Of a stretch of DNA of 64,000 nucleotides, positions 16,730 through 26,158 are shown piece after piece (the first letter of the stretch is position 1; each line of letters starts with the position of its first letter). Source of the stretch: Vineibacter terrae (GTDB lineage: Bacteria > Pseudomonadota > Alphaproteobacteria > Reyranellales > Reyranellaceae); contig NZ_VDUZ01000008.1 in NCBI RefSeq assembly GCF_008039615.1, forward strand, positions 1-64,000. The letters run 5' to 3'. The notes under the pieces were generated by a model, which made no database searches, was not told where the DNA came from, and saw only the letters and a program-made list of their open reading frames with translations. Made by a program: the position numbers and the translations under genes.

Positions 16730-16957
16730 GTGCGTCCAGATCCGGCGGAAAATCTCGCTGCGCTCAAAAAGTGCGGTGCCGCCGTTGCAGGAATGTCACT
16801 GTCACGCGGTATTTATCGTGTTTTCCCGGCTCGGGCGCTTGCCGCATTTGCGCCATCGTCGCACCGCATGTAAATGGTCGGCGAAGCAGATTTCGAACGC
16901 GTTTCCGCGCCCGCCCGGCATTCTGCGGCCCGGCCCGGAGACCTTCGGAGGCAGAAC

Positions 16958-18499
16958 GTGAAGAGTGTTGCAATCCGTACTCTTGCGGGTTCCTCCAGGG
17001 GGATCGCGCGGGGCGTCCGTGCATGGTGCCCGGGGTTGGCGGCAGTCGCGACGGCGGCCGTCCTGTGGGTGGCGCCAGTGCCGGTTCTGTGGTCGCCGGC
17101 CGAAGCGCGCGACGCGCCGGTCAGCTTCGCCGACATGGCTGAACGGCTGCTGCCGGCGGTGGTCAATATTGCCACCACACAGCAGATTCCGGCCGAGCGC
17201 CGCCGAGGCGATATGCCGCAGCCGCCGCCGGGCTCACCGCTGGAGGATCTGTTCCGCGACTTCTTCGGCGATCGCGGCAACCGGCCGGATCGGCCGCGCC
17301 GCGGCACCTCGCTGGGATCGGGCTTCGTCATCGATCCGTCCGGCGTCATCGTCACCAACAACCATGTCATCGACGGCGCCGACGAGATCACTGTCCTGCT
17401 GCATGACGACACCCAGCTCAAGGCCAAGCTGATCGCGCGCGACAGCAAGGTCGACATCGCGGTGCTGAAGGTCGAGCCGCCCAACAAGAAGCCGATGCCG
17501 TTCGTGAAGTTCGGCGATTCGGACAAGTCGCGCATCGGCGACTGGGTGGTTGCGATCGGCAACCCGTTCGGCCTGGGCGGCACGGTCACGGCCGGCATCG
17601 TCTCGGCACGCTCGCGCGACATCGGCGGCCAGTACGACGACTACATCCAGACCGACGCCGCCATCAACAAGGGCAACTCGGGCGGTCCGCTGTTCAACAT
17701 GGACGGCGATGTGATCGGCATCAACACGGCGATCTACTCGCCCACCGGCACCAGCCTCGGCATCGGCTTCGCCATCCCCTCGAACCTGGCCAAGCCGCTG
17801 GTCGACCAGCTGCGCGAGTTCGGCCGGGTGCGGCGCGGCTGGATCGGGGTGCAGATCCAGAGCATCTCCGAGGACATGGTCGAGTCGTTCGGCCTCGACA
17901 AGCCGCGCGGCGCGCTGATCGCCGGCGTCACGCCCAACGGTCCGGCCGAGAAGTCCGGCCTGAAGCAGCGCGACGTGATCCTCTCCTTCGACGGCAAGGA
18001 CGTCCCGGACTCCAAGAAGCTGCCGCGCATCGTGGCCGAGTCCAAGGTCGGCGAGAGCGTCGATGTCATCGTCATGCGGGGCGGCAAGAAGACCACCCTG
18101 AAGCTGAAGGTCGGCGAGCTGGAGGACAGCGACAAGCAGACCGCGGCGCTGAAGGGCAGCGGCAAGGGGCCGACGCCGAAGGAAGCCGAGCCGCCGGGCA
18201 CGATCGAGCCGTTCGGCATCACGGTCGCCAGGCTGACCGATACGCTGCGCGAGAAGCACGGGCTGCAGAACGCGCAGAAGGGCGTGGTCGTGGTCAAGGT
18301 CACGGACGGCAGTCCGGCCGCCGAAAAGGGCATCAAGGTCGGCGATCTCATCCTCGAGGTCGCTCAGACCGAGGTCAGCTCGCCGAGCGACGTGCAGAGC
18401 AAGGTCAAGGAGCTTCAGGACCAGAAGAAGAAGGCGGCCGTCCTGCTGGTTGAATCCAAGGGCGACCCGCGGTTCGTGGCGCTGAGGTTCCAGAATTAG
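16958..18499 (+). CDS. degP: DegP/HtrA-type periplasmic serine protease with two PDZ domains
   Basis: The 513-residue precursor has a long n-region and hydrophobic signal peptide ending near AEA (about 50). The trypsin-like domain shows the triad His in TNNHVI (~136), Asp in DSKVDIAVL (~166) and Ser in KGNSGGPL (~241). Two PDZ domains follow (about 275-375 and 410-510), joined by a Lys/Pro-rich linker. It degrades or refolds misfolded envelope proteins. The GTG at 16958 is preceded by CGGAGG at 7 nt spacing, better than an in-frame ATG 84 bp upstream. A strong terminator follows. Confidence 0.94.
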   Translation: MKSVAIRTLAGSSRGIARGVRAWCPGLAAVATAAVLWVAPVPVLWSPAEARDAPVSFADMAERLLPAVVNIATTQQIPAERRRGDMPQPPPGSPLEDLFRDFFGDRGNRPDRPRRGTSLGSGFVIDPSGVIVTNNHVIDGADEITVLLHDDTQLKAKLIARDSKVDIAVLKVEPPNKKPMPFVKFGDSDKSRIGDWVVAIGNPFGLGGTVTAGIVSARSRDIGGQYDDYIQTDAAINKGNSGGPLFNMDGDVIGINTAIYSPTGTSLGIGFAIPSNLAKPLVDQLREFGRVRRGWIGVQIQSISEDMVESFGLDKPRGALIAGVTPNGPAEKSGLKQRDVILSFDGKDVPDSKKLPRIVAESKVGESVDVIVMRGGKKTTLKLKVGELEDSDKQTAALKGSGKGPTPKEAEPPGTIEPFGITVARLTDTLREKHGLQNAQKGVVVVKVTDGSPAAEKGIKVGDLILEVAQTEVSSPSDVQSKVKELQDQKKKAAVLLVESKGDPRFVALRFQN

Positions 18500-18553
18500 C
18501 AGGTAGCCAGCCTGCGCACTCAGGGGCGCGTCTGGGAAAACTGGGAAGAAGCG

Positions 18554-18586
18554 ACGGCGCCGGATGATCTCCGGCGCCGTTCTTTT
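18554..18586 (+). terminator. rho-independent terminator of degP
   Basis: A perfect 10-bp stem, ACGGCGCCGG / CCGGCGCCGT, with loop ATGATCT is followed by TCTTTTG, 55 bp after the degP stop. Confidence 0.85.
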
Positions 18587-18590
18587 GTTC

Positions 18591-18717
18591 CTCCCCAACG
18601 AAGTTGGGGAGGTGCCCCGCAGGGGCGGAGGGGAGCCGACGTGGTCTCAGCAACTAAGACCACGTCGGCTCCCCATCCGGCCCTTCGGGCCACCTTCCCC
18701 GCTTCGCGGGGAAGGGA
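18591..18717. repeat. dispersed palindromic repeat, family B copy 1
   Basis: The element begins with the hairpin CTCCCCAACGAAGTTGGGGA, then GGTGCCCCGCAGGGGC. A long pair follows: GGGAGCCGACGTGGTCT against AGACCACGTCGGCTCCC. It closes with the GGCCCTTCGGGCC and CCCCGCTTCGCGGGG hairpins. It abuts the stop codon of the oxidoreductase gene. Copies lie at 22041 and 26669. Confidence 0.85.
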
Positions 18718-18718
18718 A

Positions 18719-19723
18719 TCAACCCACCTTCACGACCAGCTTGCCGAAGTTCTCGCCCTTCAGCAGGCCGATGAACGCGGTGGGGGCCTGCTCGAGGCCC
18801 TCGACCACGGTCTCGCGATGGTGGATCTTGCCGGCCTTCAGCAGCGCCCCGACCTCGGTCACGAAGGCGCCCATGCCGGCCATGTGGTCCGAGACGATGA
18901 AGCCCTCGATGCGCAACCGGCGCTGCACGATGGTGAACATCTTTTCCGGGCCCGGCTGCGGCTTGCTGTCCTGGTATTCCGAGATCGCGCCGCACATCAC
19001 CATGCGCCCGAAGTTCTTCATGCGCGCGAACACGGCGTGGAAGATGGCGCCGCCGACATTCTCGAAGTCGACGTCGATGCCGTCCGGGCACAGCCGGTCC
19101 AGCACCGCGCCGTAGTCCGTCTCGGTGCGGTGGTTGAAGCAGGCGTCATAGCCCAGCGCGCTGGTGGCGTAGCCGCATTTGGCGTCATCGCCGGCGCAGC
19201 CGACGACCCGCGCCCCCTGCAGCTTGGCCAGCTGGCCCGCCAGCTGGCCGACGGCGCCCGTGGCGGCCGACACGAACACCGTCTCGCCGGCCTTGGGCTG
19301 GCCCATGCGCAGCATGCCGTGCCAGGCCGTGAATCCGGGCATGCCGAGGATGCCCAGATGCGCCGACAGGGGCGCCGCGTCGCGCTCGACCTTGCGCAGG
19401 CCACGCCCATCATGGACCTGGTGCGTGGCCCAGTTGAGCATGCCGGTCACGATGTTGCCGGCCGCGAACTTGGGATTGCGCGATTCGAGGACCTCCGCGA
19501 CGGCGCCCCCGGTCAGCGGCTGGTCGAGCTCGAACGGCGGCGTGTAGGAGCGCAGCTCGGTCATGCGCGGCCGCATGTAGGGATCGAGCGACAGGTAGAG
19601 CGTCCTGACCAGGATCTGGTTGTCGCCCAGGGCCGGCAGGGCAGGGCGCTCGAGGCGGAAGCAATCGGATGTCACCGCGCCCTGCGGGCGCCTGGCGAGC
19701 ACGATCTGGGTGGTCTGCGTCAT
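18719..19723 (-). CDS. NADP-dependent MDR oxidoreductase (CurA/leukotriene B4 dehydrogenase-like)
   Basis: This 334-residue zinc-independent medium-chain reductase has LYLSLDPYMRPRM near residue 40 and the nucleotide-binding glycine motif AATGAVGQLAGQLAK (about 150-164). VDVDFENVGG follows, and GFIVSDHM lies near 275. This pattern belongs to the curcumin reductase CurA / prostaglandin reductase group, which reduces the double bond of enones with NADPH. I took the ATG at 19723, which has GGAGGACTCC immediately before it; a longer upstream reading is Arg/Pro-rich and unlike the family. It is divergent from the OmpA-domain gene. Confidence 0.88.
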   Translation of the reverse strand: MTQTTQIVLARRPQGAVTSDCFRLERPALPALGDNQILVRTLYLSLDPYMRPRMTELRSYTPPFELDQPLTGGAVAEVLESRNPKFAAGNIVTGMLNWATHQVHDGRGLRKVERDAAPLSAHLGILGMPGFTAWHGMLRMGQPKAGETVFVSAATGAVGQLAGQLAKLQGARVVGCAGDDAKCGYATSALGYDACFNHRTETDYGAVLDRLCPDGIDVDFENVGGAIFHAVFARMKNFGRMVMCGAISEYQDSKPQPGPEKMFTIVQRRLRIEGFIVSDHMAGMGAFVTEVGALLKAGKIHHRETVVEGLEQAPTAFIGLLKGENFGKLVVKVG

Positions 19724-19938
19724 GGAGTCCTCCGGATGGTGCGCCGTCATAGCGGCGGGCTGCTTGCCGGTCCATGCTCCTGGAGCGCCGGCGGTCCGAC
19801 GGCATCCGTCGGCGGCATGAGCGCCATGGCGTGCAAGACGCGCCTGCGCTCCGGGAAGAGTCTGCGAAATTCCCACTGGTGCCGATACGTCGTTTGTGCC
19901 AAATATGAGTAATTGCTCATCGCGGGGGAGGGGTGATC

Positions 19939-20976
19939 ATGCGGTTTGCCATTCGCGGCGCGTTGCGTCTGGGCCTGCTCCTGGCGACGGCGTGGCTGGC
20001 GGCAGAAGGTGCGGCCACGGCCCAGCCCAACGTGCCCATCACACGCGACCTCGCCGGCGCCAAGGACCATCCGCTGGTGCCGCGCTACGAGGGCTCCCTG
20101 ATCATCGGCTACAAGACCGACCGCTTCGCCGAAGTCGACATCCCGATGGGGCCGTCGGTGGATCCCGGCGTCGAGAAGCGCCATTTCGAGCGTGTCGACG
20201 CCGTCGAGGGTGCGCGCACGCGGCTGCTCTATATCGCGCCGATGGAGCGCACCTCGCTGGAAGTGATTCGCAACTACAAGGAGGCACTGCTCGCGGGCGG
20301 CTTCAAGCCGCTGTTCGAATGCAATCGCGACACGTGCGGCGACTCGCCCGAGCGGCCCTTCCTGGAGTTCAATGCCAGCCGCCGGCTCAGCGCCACCCAG
20401 GTGATGGAGTACGCCTTCTCGGCCGGCGTGGTCGATCCACGGATGCTGGTGGTCAAGCTCGACCGCCCGCAGGGGACGGTGCATGTGATCGTCTTCGCGG
20501 CCTATCAGGAGAACGTGGCCAGCAAGGCGGCCAGCAACCGCGTGGCGGTCTTCGTCGACATCGTCGAGAGCGGCACCATGGAGAAGCGCATGGTGACGGT
20601 GCAGGCGCCGGAAATGGCGACCAACCTGTCGCGCGAAGGCAAGCAGGCGATCTACGGCATCTATTTCGATTTCGACAAGGCCGACATCAAGCCGGAGTCC
20701 AAGCCGCAGCTCGAGGAGATGGCCAAGCTGATGCAGGCCAATCCCGCGCTCAAGGTCTACATCGTCGGCCACACCGACAACCAGGGAGCGCTGGACTACA
20801 ATGTCGGGCTCTCGCAGCGCCGCGCCGAAGCCGTCGCGCGGGCGCTGGCGACGCAGCACGGCATCGCCGCTTCGCGCATGACGGCCCGTGGCCTGGGCCC
20901 GCTGGCGCCGGTGACATCCAACGCGACGGAAGATGGCCGCGCCAAGAACCGCCGCGTGGAGCTGGTGCAGCAGTAA
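19939..20976 (+). CDS. DUF4892-OmpA domain envelope protein
   Basis: The 345-residue precursor has a signal peptide ending around ATAQ (about 30). The region ~45-215 resembles DUF4892: RLLYIAPMERTSLEVIRNYK, then FKPLFECNRDTCG with a likely disulfide pair. A C-terminal OmpA/MotB domain (235-345) shows IYFDFDKADIKPES, GHTDNQGALDYNVGLSQRRA and NRRVEL, which bind peptidoglycan. It therefore probably links the outer membrane or periplasm to the wall; the role of the first domain is unknown. ATG 19939 was preferred to the GTG six bases earlier because of spacing from GGGGGAGGGG. The gene has no partner nearby. Confidence 0.85.
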   Translation: MRFAIRGALRLGLLLATAWLAAEGAATAQPNVPITRDLAGAKDHPLVPRYEGSLIIGYKTDRFAEVDIPMGPSVDPGVEKRHFERVDAVEGARTRLLYIAPMERTSLEVIRNYKEALLAGGFKPLFECNRDTCGDSPERPFLEFNASRRLSATQVMEYAFSAGVVDPRMLVVKLDRPQGTVHVIVFAAYQENVASKAASNRVAVFVDIVESGTMEKRMVTVQAPEMATNLSREGKQAIYGIYFDFDKADIKPESKPQLEEMAKLMQANPALKVYIVGHTDNQGALDYNVGLSQRRAEAVARALATQHGIAASRMTARGLGPLAPVTSNATEDGRAKNRRVELVQQ

Positions 20977-21022
20977 GCGCGGACGATCGCTCCTCGTCGC
21001 GGCAATGGCGCGTTGGCTGCGC

Positions 21023-21493
21023 CTATGGCGCGTCAGCCGTCGACAGCCTGCTTTCCAGGCGGTGCAATTCGGTGCGCAAGGCGGCGATGTCGCGCTCGCT
21101 CAGGCCGGCGCGGCAGGCCAGCGCCTGGGGTATGGATAGGGCGCGCTGCTTCAATGCCTTGCCGGCCTCGGTCGGCGCCACGTCGACGACCCTCTCGTCA
21201 TCCGCCGAGCGGCGGCGCATGATCAGGCCCGCGGCTTCCAGCCGCTTGAGCAGGGGCGAGAGGGTGCCTGAATCCAGCCGCAGCGCCGTGCCGAGATCCT
21301 TGACGGTGCTGCCGCCGGTTTCCCACAGCACCAGCATCACCAGGTATTGCGGATAGGTGAGCCCGAGCGCTTCCAATAGCGGCCGGTAGGCGGCCGTCAT
21401 GGCGCGCGAGGCGGCGTAGAGCGCGAAGCAGAGCTGGTTGTCGAGCTTCAACGCATCGGTTGCGAGGGTGTTCTTGGCAGCCATTGCTTCCAT
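21023..21493 (-). CDS. ohrR: OhrR-type MarR family peroxide-sensing repressor
   Basis: The 156-residue winged-helix protein matches OhrR. The N-terminal LDNQLCFALYAASRAMT contains the reactive Cys (about 22) that senses organic hydroperoxides, then LTYPQYLVMLVLWE. The recognition region STVKDLGTALRLDSGTLSPL is followed by the wing with RRRSADDERVV. It is divergent from ohr, and a perfect palindrome lies between them, the classical ohrR/ohr arrangement. The start could be 21493 or, three codons later, 21484; neither has a strong ribosome binding site. Confidence 0.88.
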   Translation of the reverse strand: MEAMAAKNTLATDALKLDNQLCFALYAASRAMTAAYRPLLEALGLTYPQYLVMLVLWETGGSTVKDLGTALRLDSGTLSPLLKRLEAAGLIMRRRSADDERVVDVAPTEAGKALKQRALSIPQALACRAGLSERDIAALRTELHRLESRLSTADAP

Positions 21494-21556
21494 GTGGTGC
21501 GGGAGGCGCCCGCGAACAGGCTCACCGATATCACGCAATCTTATGATGGACAAATC

Positions 21557-21570
21557 AATTGTGCACAATT
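21557..21570. promoter_or_regulatory. OhrR operator palindrome
   Basis: AATTGTGCACAATT is a perfect 14-bp inverted repeat in an AT-rich island between ohrR and ohr, 45 bp before the ohr start codon. OhrR sites in other bacteria are similar AATT-containing palindromes, so this is the probable shared operator. Confidence 0.65.
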
Positions 21571-21615
21571 AAATAGTGAGCGTCACGTTGGTCGATAATC
21601 CCACAGGAGATCGTC

Positions 21616-22035
21616 ATGAAGATCATCTACACGGCCCATGCCGAGGTCACCGGCGGCCGCGACGGCCATGCCCGTTCATCGGACGGCGCGCTCGACGTGC
21701 AGCTGGGCCGGCCCAAGGAGTTCGGCGGTGGCGCCAAGCCGGGCACCAATCCCGAGCAGCTCTTCGCCGCCGGCTATGCCGCCTGCTTCGAGAGCGCGGT
21801 GCGCTATGTCGCCGGCCAGCGCAAGGTCGCGATCCAGCAGTCGTCGGTGAAGGCGGCGGTGGGCATCGGCCCGCGCGAGCAGGGCGGCTTCGGGCTCGAG
21901 GTCGAGCTGCGCGTCAGCCTGCCGGGCGTCGATCGCGCCGTGGCCGAGGACCTGGTGAAGACGGCGCACGAGCAGATCTGCCCGTATTCCAACGCTACGC
22001 GCGGCAACGTTCCCGTGAAGGTGAGCGTGGAATGA
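21616..22035 (+). CDS. ohr: organic hydroperoxide resistance protein Ohr
   Basis: The 139-residue OsmC-fold protein carries both catalytic cysteines: Cys in AAGYAACFESAVRYV (about 57) and Cys in EQICPYSNATRGN (about 122). It reduces organic and fatty-acid hydroperoxides to alcohols in the cytoplasm using lipoyl-protein thiols. The length is normal. ACAGGAGATCGTC precedes the ATG. Transcription is presumably repressed by the divergent OhrR through the palindrome at 21557. Confidence 0.95.
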   Translation: MKIIYTAHAEVTGGRDGHARSSDGALDVQLGRPKEFGGGAKPGTNPEQLFAAGYAACFESAVRYVAGQRKVAIQQSSVKAAVGIGPREQGGFGLEVELRVSLPGVDRAVAEDLVKTAHEQICPYSNATRGNVPVKVSVE

Positions 22036-22040
22036 GTTTT

Positions 22041-22168
22041 CCTCCTCAACAAAGTTGGGGAGGTGCCCCGAAGGGGCGGAGGGGAGCCAACGTGTTCCCT
22101 GTTACCGAGACCACGTTGGGTCCCCCTCCGGCCTTCGGCCACCTCCCCCAACTGCGTTGGGGGAGGGA
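22041..22168. repeat. dispersed palindromic repeat, family B copy 2
   Basis: The copy opens with CAACAAAGTTGGGGAGGTGC and GAAGGGGCGGAGGGGAGCC, carries CAACGTG...CACGTTG arms and a GGCCTTCGGCC hairpin, and ends with CTCCCCCAACTGCGTTGGGG. It starts 6 bp after the ohr stop and touches the serB stop. Confidence 0.85.
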
Positions 22169-23065
22169 TCAATCCACGAATTCGTCTTGCTTGTAGCCCT
22201 GGGCATAGAGCAGGGCGGTGAGGTCGCCGTGGCGGATGTTCGCGGCGACGGCGGCGGCGACGGTCGGCTTGGCGTGGAAGGCGATGCCCAGGCCGGCCGC
22301 CTGCAGCATCGGCAGGTCGTTGGCGCCGTCGCCGACCGCCAGCGTCTGTTCCGGCCGCAGCGCCCTCGCGGCCGCCAGCTCCTGCAGCGCCGCGAGCTTG
22401 GCCTCCTTGCCCAGGATCGGCTCGGCGACAGCGCCGGCCAGGGTGTCGCTTTCGGCCAGCAGCTGGTTGGCGCGGTCGATGTCGAAGCCCAGCTTGCGGC
22501 GCACGATCGCGGTGAAATGCGTGAAGCCGCCGGAGACCAGCGCGCAATAGGCGCCGTCGGCGCGCATGGTGGCGATCAGCGCCGCGGCGCCCGGCATGTA
22601 GCGGATGCGTGCGGCGGCTTCGTCGAGCAGCGACGTCTTCAATCCCTTCAACAGGAAGATGCGCTCGCGCAAGGCCGCGGCGAAGTCGATCTCGCCGTTC
22701 ATGGCGCGGGCGGTGATGGCCGCGATCTGATCGCGCAGGCCGAAGAAGTCCGCCAGCTCGTCGAGCATCTCGTTCTCGATGATGGTCGATTCCATGTCGG
22801 CCACCAGCAGCTTCTTGCGCCGGGCCGCGGCGGACTGCGCGATCGCGTCGATCGGCCGCTCGCCGAGCGCCTGCCACGCCGTGGCCATCGCCGCTCCCGG
22901 CGCGACGGCCGCGAAGGGCAGGTCGACGGCGATGTCGCGGGCGAGCACCGCCGGCTCGCCCAGGGTTGCGCCGGCGGCAGCGAGCGCCGTGCGCACCGCG
23001 ACGATCGTATCCGCATCGACGGCGGGTCGCCGCGGGTCGGCGATCAGGGTAAGAACGTGATCCAT
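22169..23065 (-). CDS. serB: phosphoserine phosphatase SerB
   Basis: This 298-residue protein performs the last step of serine synthesis. An N-terminal ACT-like regulatory region (about 1-75) precedes a HAD phosphatase domain. Motif I reads VADMESTIIENEMLDEL (nucleophile Asp ~90), motif II ALVSGGFTHF, and motifs III/IV GKEAKLAAL and AVGDGANDLPML. Motif I is DxExT where the family norm is DxDxT, so the general acid position has Glu (~92). ATG 23065 gives MDHVLTLIADP, the usual N-terminus. It is divergent from miaA, and the stop abuts a family-B repeat. Confidence 0.92.
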   Translation of the reverse strand: MDHVLTLIADPRRPAVDADTIVAVRTALAAAGATLGEPAVLARDIAVDLPFAAVAPGAAMATAWQALGERPIDAIAQSAAARRKKLLVADMESTIIENEMLDELADFFGLRDQIAAITARAMNGEIDFAAALRERIFLLKGLKTSLLDEAAARIRYMPGAAALIATMRADGAYCALVSGGFTHFTAIVRRKLGFDIDRANQLLAESDTLAGAVAEPILGKEAKLAALQELAAARALRPEQTLAVGDGANDLPMLQAAGLGIAFHAKPTVAAAVAANIRHGDLTALLYAQGYKQDEFVD

Positions 23066-23203
23066 GTACAAGACCGTGGACGGACCGAGGGCAAAAGCGG
23101 CGCGCATGATGGGAATCGTGCCCGGCGCTGACAAGCGCGCGCATGGTCTGCGGCGAATGGTCACGAGGTTGCCGGCGCATGCAACCGCTCCCGGCAGGAT
23201 GCC

Positions 23204-24193
23204 ATGAACCCTGTCCTTGTGATCATCGGGCCGACGGCCAGCGGCAAGTCGGCGCTGGGCCTGGACCTGGCGACGCGTCCCTCGCTGCGGATCGCCGGCC
23301 GCGCCTTCAGCGGCGGCACGGTCATCAACATGGACTCCATGCAGGTCTATCGCGAGCTGCCGATCATCACGGCGCAGCCGTCGGCGGCGGAGCAGTCGCG
23401 CGCGCCGCATCGCCTCTATGGCGTGCTGCCGGCCTGGGAGGTCGGCACCGCGGCGCGCTGGCGCGCGATGGCCCGCATCGAGATCGAAACGGCGCTGGCG
23501 GCCGCGCGCCTGCCGATCCTGGTCGGCGGCACGGGGCTCTACCTGCGTGCCCTGACCGACGGCCTCTCGCCGATTCCCGAGATCCCGGCCGGTATGCGCG
23601 CCGCCAGCCGGGCGCTGTGGGCCGAGCTGGGACCACAGGCTTTCCATGCGCGGCTGATGGCGCGCGATCCCGCGACGGCGCAGCGGCTCGCCGTGAACGA
23701 TCGCCAGCGGCTGGTGCGGGCCTGGGAGGTGCTCGAGGCGACCGGGCGGTCGATCACGGCATGGCAGCAGGCAGCCGGCGCCGAGATGCCGCCGCCATGG
23801 CGCTTCATCACGGTGCTGCTGGCGCCCGACCGGGCCTGGCTGCGCGCCCGCCACCGGCGGCGCTTCGAGGCCATGGTGCAGGGCGGCGTCCTGGACGAGG
23901 TGCGGGCCCTGGAGGCCGTGCTGGCGGCGCGCGGGCGTCTCGACGGGCTGACGCTGGACGGTATCGCCCTGCCGGCGCTGAAGGCGCATGGCGTGCCCGA
24001 GCTGCGGGCCTGCCTGCATGACGGCATGTCCCTGGCCGACGCCGTCACACGCGCGGTGCTGAACACCAGCCAATATGCAAAACGTCAAATGACATGGGCC
24101 AGACATCAGATAATTTCCGATATAGTCGTTGAAACGACTGAAAATAACCAAAGGCGAGATATGGAGAAATTTTTGGATAAAATCGCTACTTGA
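23204..24193 (+). CDS. miaA: tRNA dimethylallyltransferase MiaA
   Basis: The 329-residue protein transfers a dimethylallyl group to A37 of tRNAs reading UNN codons. It has the P-loop GPTASGKS (about 9-16), NMDSMQVYRELPIITAQPS, the VGGTGLYLRAL segment (~107) and the C-terminal QYAKRQMTWAR motif (~297). The last ~45 codons, after that motif, are clearly less GC-rich than the rest, ending in a polar VETTENNQRRDMEKF tail. It is followed by the ilvB promoter. Confidence 0.95.
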   Translation: MNPVLVIIGPTASGKSALGLDLATRPSLRIAGRAFSGGTVINMDSMQVYRELPIITAQPSAAEQSRAPHRLYGVLPAWEVGTAARWRAMARIEIETALAAARLPILVGGTGLYLRALTDGLSPIPEIPAGMRAASRALWAELGPQAFHARLMARDPATAQRLAVNDRQRLVRAWEVLEATGRSITAWQQAAGAEMPPPWRFITVLLAPDRAWLRARHRRRFEAMVQGGVLDEVRALEAVLAARGRLDGLTLDGIALPALKAHGVPELRACLHDGMSLADAVTRAVLNTSQYAKRQMTWARHQIISDIVVETTENNQRRDMEKFLDKIAT

Positions 24194-24220
24194 AACTTTG
24201 CGTTTGTTTGTCGAATTGGG

Positions 24221-24249
24221 TTGACCCGTATTGCCGACGCCTCTATGTT
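24221..24249 (+). promoter_or_regulatory. putative ilvB promoter
   Basis: TTGACC (24221-24226) and TATGTT (24244-24249) are separated by exactly 17 nt. A start near 24256 would give a leader of about 47 nt before ilvB, too short for a full attenuator. I see no leader peptide with repeated Leu/Val/Ile codons. Confidence 0.6.
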
Positions 24250-24302
24250 CCGCGCGCCGCGCAACATGTGTTCCGCGGCACATTTGTCTTTTGGAGGGAG
24301 CT

Positions 24303-26069
24303 ATGACTGCGGAGAGCAAGACGACCGGCGCCGACTTGGTGATCAGAAGCCTGATCGACCAGGACGTCGAAGTCGTCTTCGGCTATCCCGGCGGCGCCGT
24401 CCTTCCCATTTACGATTCGCTCTTCAAGCAGAACCGGCTTCGCCACATCCTGGTGCGCCATGAGCAGGCGGCGGTGCACGCGGCCGAGGGCTATGCCCGC
24501 TCGACCGGCAAAGTGGGGGTGGTGCTGGTGACGTCCGGCCCGGGCGCGACCAATGCCGTGACCGGCCTGACCGACGCGCTGATGGATTCGATCCCCATCG
24601 TCTGCCTCACCGGCCAGGTGCCCACGCACCTGATCGGCAACGACGCGTTCCAGGAGGCCGACACCACCGGCATCACGCGGCCCTGCACGAAGCATAACTA
24701 TCTGGTGAAGAACGCCGCCGACCTGCAGCGGGTCATGGGCGAGGCATTCTATGTCGCGAGGTCGGGCCGGCCCGGCCCGGTGGTGATCGACCTGCCCAAG
24801 GACGTGCTGATGGCGCAGCACGACTACGAGCCGCCCAAGAAGACCATCCAGCACAAGAGCTACCGGCCGCAGGTCAAGGGCGACATCCGCAAGATCGAGC
24901 AGGCCGTCGACCTGATGGCCAAGGCCAAGCGGCCGATGTTCTACGCCGGCGGCGGCGTGATCAACTCCGGGCCCAACGCCGCCAAGCTGCTGCAGCAGCT
25001 GGTGCGGCTGACCGGCTTTCCCATCACCAGCACGCTGATGGGGCTGGGCGCCTATCCCGCCTCCGATCCGCAGTTCCTGGGCATGCTGGGCATGCACGGC
25101 ATGTACGAGGCCAACCTCGCGATGCACGGCTGCGATGTGATGATCAACATCGGCGCGCGGTTCGACGACCGCGTGACGGGCCGGCTCAACGCCTTCTCGC
25201 CCGGCAGCAAGAAGATCCATGTCGACATCGACCCCTCGTCGGTCAACAAGAACGTGCGCGTCGACCTGCCGATCATCGGCGACTGCGGCCATGTGCTGGA
25301 GGACATGATCAAGGTCTGGAAGGCGCGGCAGCCCAAGCTCGATCAGAAAGCGCTGAAGGCCTGGTGGGCGCAGATCGAGGAGTGGCGCGGCAAGGACTGC
25401 CTGCGCTACGAGAACTCCAAGGAGCTGATCAAGCCGCAATACGCCCTGCAGCGGCTGTACGCGCTCACCAAGGACAAGGAGCCGATCATCACCACCGAGG
25501 TCGGCCAGCACCAGATGTGGGCGGCCCAGTTCCTGAAGTTCGAGAAGCCCAACCAGTGGCTGACCTCGGGCGGCCTGGGCACCATGGGCTACGGCCTGCC
25601 GGCCGCGATCGGGGCGCAGATCGCGCATCCCGGCCGGCTGGTGATCGACGTCGCCGGCGAAGCCTCGATCCTGATGAACATCCAGGAGCTGTCGACGGCG
25701 GCGCAGTACCGCCTGCCGGTGAAGGTGTTCATCCTCAACAACGAGTACATGGGCATGGTGCGCCAGTGGCAGGAGCTGCTGCATGGCGGCCGCTACTCGG
25801 AGAGCTATACCGCGGCCCTGCCCGATTTCGTGAAGCTCGCTGACGCCTTCCAGGCGGTCGGCATGCGCATCACCAAGCCGGACGAGGTCGATGGCGCCAT
25901 CAAGGAGATGATGGCCATCGATAGGCCGGTCATCGTCGATGTCGCGGTCGACAAGGCGGAGAACTGCTTCCCGATGATCCCCTCGGGCGCGGCGCACAAC
26001 GAGATGCTGCTGGGCCCCGCCGACAAGGCGGAGAAGCCGATCTCGGAAGAGGGCATGGTGCTCGTCTGA
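24303..26069 (+). CDS. ilvB: acetolactate synthase large subunit
   Basis: The 588-residue ThDP enzyme condenses pyruvate to acetolactate (or with 2-ketobutyrate) at the head of valine, leucine and isoleucine synthesis. The catalytic Glu lies in [19 protein letters not shown] (about 54). The central domain has the [12 protein letters not shown] segment (~285). The cofactor-binding C-terminal part has [16 protein letters not shown] and [20 protein letters not shown]. The Mg-binding motif is GEAS rather than the GDGS of enterobacteria, a variant I recall from other alphaproteobacteria. TTGGAGGGAG precedes ATG 24303. The regulatory subunit gene follows after 89 bp. Confidence 0.96.
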   Translation: MTAESKTTGADLVIRSLIDQDVEVVFGYPGGAVLPIYDSLFKQNRLRHILVRHEQAAVHAAEGYARSTGKVGVVLVTSGPGATNAVTGLTDALMDSIPIVCLTGQVPTHLIGNDAFQEADTTGITRPCTKHNYLVKNAADLQRVMGEAFYVARSGRPGPVVIDLPKDVLMAQHDYEPPKKTIQHKSYRPQVKGDIRKIEQAVDLMAKAKRPMFYAGGGVINSGPNAAKLLQQLVRLTGFPITSTLMGLGAYPASDPQFLGMLGMHGMYEANLAMHGCDVMINIGARFDDRVTGRLNAFSPGSKKIHVDIDPSSVNKNVRVDLPIIGDCGHVLEDMIKVWKARQPKLDQKALKAWWAQIEEWRGKDCLRYENSKELIKPQYALQRLYALTKDKEPIITTEVGQHQMWAAQFLKFEKPNQWLTSGGLGTMGYGLPAAIGAQIAHPGRLVIDVAGEASILMNIQELSTAAQYRLPVKVFILNNEYMGMVRQWQELLHGGRYSESYTAALPDFVKLADAFQAVGMRITKPDEVDGAIKEMMAIDRPVIVDVAVDKAENCFPMIPSGAAHNEMLLGPADKAEKPISEEGMVLV

Positions 26070-26158
26070 GCACCTGCCTTCCTTTCATCCCGGTCATCCA
26101 TCTGTCAGCCGCGCCGCGCGGCCCGTGCCAGGGCCCGGCGTCGGGGGAGTGAGCCAAG

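Noticed and set aside
22169..24319. Very long minus-strand reading that would extend serB by about 400 codons
   Set aside because: The upstream part is antisense to miaA, and the MDHVLTLIADP start at 23065 matches the SerB family.
25650..25690. GEAS instead of GDGS in the acetolactate synthase cofactor motif as a sign of inactivity
   Set aside because: I recall the same Glu variant in other alphaproteobacterial enzymes; the catalytic Glu and other motifs are intact.
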